Shown here one piece after another: positions 39,436-44,597 of a DNA stretch of 44,597 bases (within the stretch, counting starts at the first letter, position 1; every line of letters starts with the position of its first letter). The stretch comes from a virus. Where the stretch lies: IMG/VR virus record IMGVR_UViG_3300031463_000548, positions 1 through 44,597 of that record; one strand, 5' to 3'. A model generated the notes under the pieces. It did not search any database. It had not been told where the DNA came from and was given only the letters and a program-made list of their open reading frames with translations. Both the position numbers and the translations under genes were made by a program.

Positions 39436-40168
39436 GAGCCAGCCTGTCTATGTCCTCGAACACATTTTTCACATGAACCTCAATAGATGCGGAACCGCTA
39501 TCGCGGGATGACCGTGATGACACATCCTTCCACCGATCAGGAGCTCGGTTACAGAGCCAGAATTTCTGCGCCTGAAAATTGCCTTCGAGAGCGCTTTTAT
39601 AAAGAGCATTTTCAATTTTTTCACATGCTTCAAGCTCGGCCTCGGTTATTGCATTACGAATCTCCTCATCGCGAGCAATATATTTTATCAGGTTGCTCAG
39701 TGAAATGCCGGCCTGCTTACATGCCTCATTTCGGCTGAACCCCTTTCGGAGCAGTTCAATAAGTACTTTCCTCTGATCAGGTGATATCCACCTGGTACGC
39801 TCAGTTGGAGAATATCTTTTAAGGTAGACCTTCACAACCTCATAAAATTCTGGATTCCGGCTACAGTACTTAGCCATTGTAGTTTCAGTGACTCCGGCAC
39901 TGATTGCAGCATCTTTAAAGGTCATACCCCTTTCAAGGCTTTCCAGAAACTTTGCACGAGCCTCTGGTGTGACCCTCCTGGTAGAATCAACGTAACGCTC
40001 ATCTACAGCCTTGCGAAACTCCTCATTCGTATTGTATTCATTAACAAAATTCTCCTTGTGAACGCCAGCGATTGCTATTGCCGCAGATTTCGTTGCTCCT
40101 CTTTCCAGCTCTTTCAATATCGCTTCACGTTCGTAATCAGTTAGACCGCCATGTACGCCGGAAACCAT
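39263..40168 (-). CDS. terS: Terminase small subunit, HTH repeats
   Basis: This 301-aa protein has three HTH-like units in series: EAILKELERGATKSAAIAIAG, FLESLERGMTFKDAAISAG and VLIELLRKGFSRNEACKQAG. A coiled coil (EACEKIENALYKSALEGN) follows, then a disordered Gly/Asp-rich tail (DTGGGGNDRLQGDGGPSEND). The position directly before terL is standard. GGAGG precedes ATG by 7 nt, and a TATA box lies about 50 nt upstream, so it heads the main late transcript. The tail is translated in a frame overlapping terL. Confidence 0.85.
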   Translation of the reverse strand: MVSGVHGGLTDYEREAILKELERGATKSAAIAIAGVHKENFVNEYNTNEEFRKAVDERYVDSTRRVTPEARAKFLESLERGMTFKDAAISAGVTETTMAKYCSRNPEFYEVVKVYLKRYSPTERTRWISPDQRKVLIELLRKGFSRNEACKQAGISLSNLIKYIARDEEIRNAITEAELEACEKIENALYKSALEGNFQAQKFWLCNRAPDRWKDVSSRSSRDSGSASIEVHVKNVFEDIDRLALEYERKFNEIRARGLAPPDAGSDTGGGGNDRLQGDGGPSENDMGKPIHTTYTVSPAA

Positions 40169-40212
40169 ATGATATCCTCCGGAGGTATGTTCTGTTTCCT
40201 ATAATAAATCAA

Positions 40213-40222
40213 TTTATATATA
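40213..40222 (-). promoter_or_regulatory. TATA box of the late operon
   Basis: The minus strand reads AAGTATATATAAATTG here. Transcription should start about 25 nt downstream near 40192, leaving a leader of about 24 nt with GGAGG ahead of terS. The AT-rich intergenic stretch 40169-40242 holds no other gene. This is the only strong TATA box I see for the whole minus-strand virion block. Confidence 0.65.
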
Positions 40223-40242
40223 CTTATCGATGTCGATGCCGC

Positions 40243-40542
40243 CTACAAAAATTCACCCTCAGGTAATACGGCGACCCTCAGCGGCGTGCCTGGTGCCGAT
40301 CTACCATCAGAGAATGTTATATATGGCCATATCCGCCAGACGCCGATCTCATCCAGGGTCTCAGATGAGTTGACATCATAGTATATCACACCATTTACAG
40401 GATCCTCTATATTCGCAACCCATTCACCCTGCGCTCCGGATGGTTTTCTAAAGCGAATCGCTACTGAGGTGGCATCAGAGATATCTGCATCCATTGCCAC
40501 TCTAAAGCGCAGTGCACTCTGATGTTGATATACTACTATCAT
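40243..40542 (-). CDS. Small beta-domain protein, BppU-like
   Basis: This 99-aa single beta domain has the pattern SVAIRFRKPSGAQGEWVA, VNGVIYYDV and GVWRIWPYITFSDG, similar to the small immunoglobulin-like N-terminal domain of baseplate upper proteins. The start at ATG 40542 follows GGGGG by 5 nt; it lies 8 nt after the giant fibre stop. It could be a fibre adaptor or virion surface protein. Confidence 0.65.
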   Translation of the reverse strand: MIVVYQHQSALRFRVAMDADISDATSVAIRFRKPSGAQGEWVANIEDPVNGVIYYDVNSSETLDEIGVWRIWPYITFSDGRSAPGTPLRVAVLPEGEFL

Positions 40543-40550
40543 AAAACCCC

Positions 40551-43500
40551 CTATGGCCACATGCCATCAAATTCTGCTTTACTGTTACGAATCAATTTTG
40601 AATCAGCATTGACCGTGATGAATGCATCAAATTCTGCTTTACTGTTACGAATCAATTTTGAATCAGCATTGACCGTGATGAATGCCCTGGATTTATACGG
40701 TGCCATGCTGGTTTGAATCCGGCTCTTTCCTCTGACGGCAACAGTGTACTTTCTGAAACGAGCTATGTTATTATATCTGCTATCAAATATATTGGATATA
40801 TATGTATCATATATAACTGATTTTTGATATTTTACAAGCAAATATGTAAATATATCATATGATGTATCGATAGTCTTATCAAGCATCGCTCCAAAATCGT
40901 AAGATGAAGTGAACATCTTTTCAATTAAAACTGATTTATAATACGACAGTGATTGAGTCCCCTCCAGAAGCATATCGAAATCATATTCAACATCAATTGA
41001 ATCTCTCCTCAAAAGCATATCGGATGGCAATGACTTATCAAAAACACGCTTGATAACTGTATCAGCATCATACACCGCATCCTGGATAATTTTGATTAAT
41101 GCAATCATCTGATCATATACTTCGCGAATTATTTTTATCGTGCTGAGTGTGGGATTACTACAGTCAAATCCCTTCTGGAGCAGCATTTTACTGGCGACAT
41201 CCACAGGTATGTCTTTCCGTATAAGGAGCATATCAATACTGGATTCGACCTCCTGTATACGTTTAATAGTCGCATTAATCGATGAGCTCATCTCGAACAT
41301 CTTCTCCACAAGAGCATCAATACTGAAGGATATATCAGGAACGATTTTCAGCGTGCCAGCCGCAACATAGCTCTTCGGAACATCTCTGATCTCAATATAT
41401 GCCCCAAGCCCAAGCATGGCTTCGAGAATGATCTTTACTGAACTGCTCAGTGCCATGGATATATCAAACGAGATTTGCAGCAGCATGTCTAGATCATGCT
41501 CAGCCGCAAATGTAGTCTCGATAAGAGAATCAATATGACCGCTGCGATCAACATTGCGCAGCTCGACCAGTGCATCGGACTCAGCACTTCTACTCAGCTC
41601 CTTAATTGCATACAGATGCGAATCGTAATCACGTTCAAACTCCTTCTGGAGGTACATGTCGTGCACATAATCGGCGCATATGCCAAAGCGAATAAGGAGC
41701 ATATCTACAGCGTGCAGTATATCCTGAATACGCTTTACAGTATTATTAAATGCTGAATAAGCATCCAGACTTTTAAGCATAAATACATCAATATCTGCAT
41801 TGGAATGGAATGTGCGCTCCAAAACCATATCGAGATCGAAACCAACATCGATCCCCAGCCGGTTGAGCAACATGTCCAGCTCGGCAGACGCTTTATTGAT
41901 GGCCTTCAGGACAGTATCGGATGATTCAAGCAAATCATATGCTTTGCGCTGAAGCAGGTTGATATCATATGATGCATCGAAGATGTGCTTAATGGATACA
42001 ATCGAATTGTATATATGCGGAATACCTCTCTTTTCTATTACTGTCTTATATATATAATCGATGTCAAATGTCTTGAGGAGATATTCACTCGAAGTGAATG
42101 AGCTATCGAATACCTTTAATACATATGCATGTGTAAACGCACTTATATCGATGTTAAATCTCTTTATTAAAGAATTTATATTCAATGTACGATCACGTAT
42201 CCATTTTATGGTAGTATAAAGACTGATCAGGCGATCAAATTCCTTCTGAGTGATGATATTCGCATTATATGTATCAGTAAATGATGTCTGAAGTAGCAGA
42301 TCTTCGTCATAAGATGTACCAATATCGAGGCGATTGACCAGGACATCGAATACCGCCTGAGAATGCCGACGAAGGGCTAGCTGCAATTTGGACTCGTATA
42401 TGGCACGGAGCAGCATCTCGATATAAATATTGCCAGTAGCTATATCGAGCACAGTACCAGAGAGACTGAACGGAGGCCGTGTCCAGATCCTGGTGCTGAT
42501 GGCAAACGGCGCTGTGAAGGATGCCTGGAATACTGCGGACGAACCGTATGGGGAATGATAAATGTTCTTCAGAGTGGTCTGTGCATCAAATTCTTTATTA
42601 ATATCGTACCTGATCAGCAATGACTTGATACTGCTGGAAATATCCTGAATGAGCTTTATCGATCCAATTATTCCAGCATACTCGTCAAATTCCTTCTGTA
42701 CCAGTGCATTACCATCATATTGTATACCAAATTCCTTCTCCAGGGCCAGGTCGATATCATAGCCAGCAGCAATATCGAACCTGTTTATCAGGCTGTCCAA
42801 TTCAAGATACCGGTCAAACACCTTCTGTAGCAGAATATTGCTATCATACTCCGAGCTAAATGCTCTCTTCAAGATCAGATCGATACTGAAGATAGTATCG
42901 ATATCGAGCCTGTTTATCAGGCTGCCTATCGCCAGGTACTGGTCATACTTCTTCTGCAATAAGAGATCATTATCGTAGTCAGCATCATAGGCTCTTTCTA
43001 AAATGAGATCTGAATCGGATCTAGTATCAAATGTTGTTTGTAAGAAATGACCTAGATTATATAAAACGTCTATATCGTCCCGCCTGATCAGTGAATTTAC
43101 ATACGCACTTATATATCTTCTATAAACTAGCTGCCAATCTATCGCATATTCTCTCCGCAGCATCATCTCAAGAATCAGATCGCCGGTGGAAATGTTGAGG
43201 TAATCTCCAGATAACCTGAATGGGGCGCGAGTCCAGATTCTTGTACCGATCGCGAATGGCGCATCATACGCCCTCAATAAATATGTGTCAATACCCCCAC
43301 TTAAATCAAATGTTGTTTCTATAAACACACCGCCCAGGAGCTCAACATCAATATCCAGGCGGTTAATTAAGGTATCAATATCATAGGAGATCTCTCCAAT
43401 ACGCTTTATGGTAGAATATGCATCAATAATCCCATCGAACGCTTTTTGAGTAATTATATCCATATCATATGATATATTGATATCCAGTCGAAGCAATAGA

Positions 43501-44597
43501 AGGTCTGCGAAATAATCTATATATCTCCAATGCACAAGCGTCCAGTTGATATTATATGCCATACGGAGCAGGAGTTCTGCATACATATCACCCTCAGATA
43601 TTAAGAGCTCGCTTCCAGAAATGCTGATGGGTGGACGAGTCCAGATCCTGATTGCGTTCCCATATAGTCCATCGTATGAACGCTGGTTAAGTGCATTCTG
43701 AATATAGGTGCAATCAAACATCCTGCTTAATAATATATCAGATACAAATTCGTATAATTTTGTATCCTGTAATAATATATTATTAATATATGTTAAATTC
43801 TTAGCTGCCTGGATTAGCGAATTCAATGATATATCTTTTTTAAATGTTTTGCTTGTAATTACATCATTATCTACATATTTATTAAATTCCTTTATAGCAA
43901 GTGCATCTACTGAAGGTAACTCATGTGATAGGGTCTTCTGTATCAGTATATTATCAACATATGTTAAATTATTGATGAGCTTTATTGTTGCATTTGATGT
44001 TGAGCTCGTATTAAATGTCTTACTAATAACAACATCATCAACTTTCGATGCGCCAAGTGTTTTTTTAACAAGTACGTCCACTGGATAGGTACAGGTTCGC
44101 GTATTCCATGCAGATTGCTCTGTGTTCAGATATGCTGGAATCAGGTTCACGTAAGGGGGAACGTGACTGGCGGAGTCTAGCGTAATGGTTATAGTATGCG
44201 TATGAGATGGTGGTACGAATGTTGAATTTCCTGTTTTATTTGATAGCGAACCGCCATAACTGCTCGATGTGCCCGAATATGAATGTGTATGTGTATTACT
44301 TCCAGAAGTCGCTGGATTTGTATCGTTAGCTCCTAAAATCGCATCATTCCACCCCGTTATTACCGTCCACTCTGAAGTAGGAGCCCCATCGAAAAAGCAA
44401 ACAACATTGACAGGAGTATAGATAACATCATTTTTAGCACGATAAAACCGAGTATATACAGAGTATGGTAGCAACGTACCATCATTGGAGTTTCCTGAAT
44501 ATGTATGAGTATGACTACCACCTCCAGCAATTGTGGTTCCGGAGCCGCCATCAGATAAATATGAGCTACCACCACTAAGCGACCCTGAGACAGAATG
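40551..44597 (-). CDS. Giant repeat fibre protein, N-terminus beyond the window
   Basis: The frame is open to the last base, so the 1349 codons seen here are partial; the TTG at 44474 is internal. The N-terminal part seen carries HTHTYSG and SHTHTI motifs of tail-fibre collar type. From about residue 165 to 1300 it is built of 14-15-residue repeats (consensus FDxxYDxDxLLxK, as in YDSNILLQKVFDRYLELDSL), with roughly 75 copies. Three longer modules start IWTRPPFSLSG. The end has two identical 20-residue units. It is a fibre or tail appendage for host binding; related repeats occur in the Kelch and Asp-box proteins. Confidence 0.78.
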   Translation of the reverse strand, partial: HSVSGSLSGGSSYLSDGGSGTTIAGGGSHTHTYSGNSNDGTLLPYSVYTRFYRAKNDVIYTPVNVVCFFDGAPTSEWTVITGWNDAILGANDTNPATSGSNTHTHSYSGTSSSYGGSLSNKTGNSTFVPPSHTHTITITLDSASHVPPYVNLIPAYLNTEQSAWNTRTCTYPVDVLVKKTLGASKVDDVVISKTFNTSSTSNATIKLINNLTYVDNILIQKTLSHELPSVDALAIKEFNKYVDNDVITSKTFKKDISLNSLIQAAKNLTYINNILLQDTKLYEFVSDILLSRMFDCTYIQNALNQRSYDGLYGNAIRIWTRPPISISGSELLISEGDMYAELLLRMAYNINWTLVHWRYIDYFADLLLLRLDINISYDMDIITQKAFDGIIDAYSTIKRIGEISYDIDTLINRLDIDVELLGGVFIETTFDLSGGIDTYLLRAYDAPFAIGTRIWTRAPFRLSGDYLNISTGDLILEMMLRREYAIDWQLVYRRYISAYVNSLIRRDDIDVLYNLGHFLQTTFDTRSDSDLILERAYDADYDNDLLLQKKYDQYLAIGSLINRLDIDTIFSIDLILKRAFSSEYDSNILLQKVFDRYLELDSLINRFDIAAGYDIDLALEKEFGIQYDGNALVQKEFDEYAGIIGSIKLIQDISSSIKSLLIRYDINKEFDAQTTLKNIYHSPYGSSAVFQASFTAPFAISTRIWTRPPFSLSGTVLDIATGNIYIEMLLRAIYESKLQLALRRHSQAVFDVLVNRLDIGTSYDEDLLLQTSFTDTYNANIITQKEFDRLISLYTTIKWIRDRTLNINSLIKRFNIDISAFTHAYVLKVFDSSFTSSEYLLKTFDIDYIYKTVIEKRGIPHIYNSIVSIKHIFDASYDINLLQRKAYDLLESSDTVLKAINKASAELDMLLNRLGIDVGFDLDMVLERTFHSNADIDVFMLKSLDAYSAFNNTVKRIQDILHAVDMLLIRFGICADYVHDMYLQKEFERDYDSHLYAIKELSRSAESDALVELRNVDRSGHIDSLIETTFAAEHDLDMLLQISFDISMALSSSVKIILEAMLGLGAYIEIRDVPKSYVAAGTLKIVPDISFSIDALVEKMFEMSSSINATIKRIQEVESSIDMLLIRKDIPVDVASKMLLQKGFDCSNPTLSTIKIIREVYDQMIALIKIIQDAVYDADTVIKRVFDKSLPSDMLLRRDSIDVEYDFDMLLEGTQSLSYYKSVLIEKMFTSSYDFGAMLDKTIDTSYDIFTYLLVKYQKSVIYDTYISNIFDSRYNNIARFRKYTVAVRGKSRIQTSMAPYKSRAFITVNADSKLIRNSKAEFDAFITVNADSKLIRNSKAEFDGMWP
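40565..40685 (-). repeat. Perfect 60-bp tandem duplication in the fibre 3' end
   Basis: Bases 40565-40625 recur without change at 40625-40685. Each copy encodes the 20 residues AFITVNADSKLIRNSKAEFD. The absence of any mismatch indicates a very recent duplication (or an assembly artefact). Confidence 0.9.
40690..44090 (-). repeat. Degenerate 42-45-bp coding repeats
   Basis: The 14-15-residue protein repeats of the giant fibre are reflected in DNA as imperfect units rich in ATCGATATC-like and TTCAAAT words; neighbouring units are rarely identical. The variation shows old repeats, in contrast to the perfect duplication at the 3' end. Confidence 0.6.

Noticed and set aside
44360-44575. 71-codon frame at the window's right end
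   Set aside because: It is a shadow of the giant fibre frame, which is open through to the last base; composition is atypical (Leu/Met runs).
1-44597. Terminal repeats indicating a complete circular genome
   Set aside because: The first and last bases show no shared sequence by eye, and the fibre gene is cut by the right edge without its start appearing at the left edge.

Overview
The window looks like most of the genome of a tailed virus (Caudoviricetes) with a contractile, myovirus-type tail. The host is very probably archaeal. Strong TATA-type promoters (TTTATATA ahead of the plus-strand pair, TATATATAAA ahead of the terminase genes) replace bacterial -35/-10 boxes. Ribosome binding sites are mostly GGTGAT or GGAGG, complementary to the archaeal 16S 3' end. 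There is also a small Sm/Lsm-like protein and an archaeo-eukaryotic primase fused to an SF3 helicase. The exact host cannot be read from the sequence; a methanogen or ANME-type euryarchaeon would fit but is inference. TTG and GTG starts behind good ribosome binding sites are common, so several starts given here differ from the longest open frame.

Layout. Positions 1-3888 hold the control and replication end: a small coiled-coil/HTH protein and the primase-helicase on the minus strand, then a divergent plus-strand pair (Lsm-like protein and DnaQ-like 3'-5' exonuclease). From 44597 down to 3889 everything lies on the minus strand in virion order. First come a giant repeat fibre cut by the window edge, a small beta-domain protein, the terminase small and large subunits, small membrane and secreted proteins, and the portal. 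Next are a DDH-repeat fibre, small unknown genes, a glycosyltransferase, two paralogous propeller-like proteins, a broken third paralog hit by a TnpB-only IS605-type element, and an HTH-metallophosphoesterase. The capsid block follows: XkdF-type prohead protease, scaffold, decoration protein, major capsid protein, a small SH3-like protein and a putative head fibre. Then come connector and neck genes, unknown structural genes with zinc ribbons, a Kelch/gpI-like protein and an Asp-box (BNR) protein, the tail terminator candidate, sheath, tube, two-frame tail chaperones, tape measure, hub, spike (gpV), gp25-like wedge and baseplate J.

How it works together. A single strong promoter near 40217 can drive the terminase-to-baseplate operon, with genes coupled through TAATG/TGATG junctions and short overlaps. 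Perfect hairpins sit directly behind the major capsid gene, the tail tube gene and one unknown gene (22325-22900), which suggests differential 3' processing or termination around the most abundant virion proteins. Host recognition appears unusually elaborate: a 14-15-residue repeat family is shared by three proteins, four proteins look like propellers, and there are a histidine-rich repeat fibre and a glycosyltransferase.

No gene-free stretch exceeds about 130 bases. No tRNA, rRNA, integrase or CRISPR array was seen.
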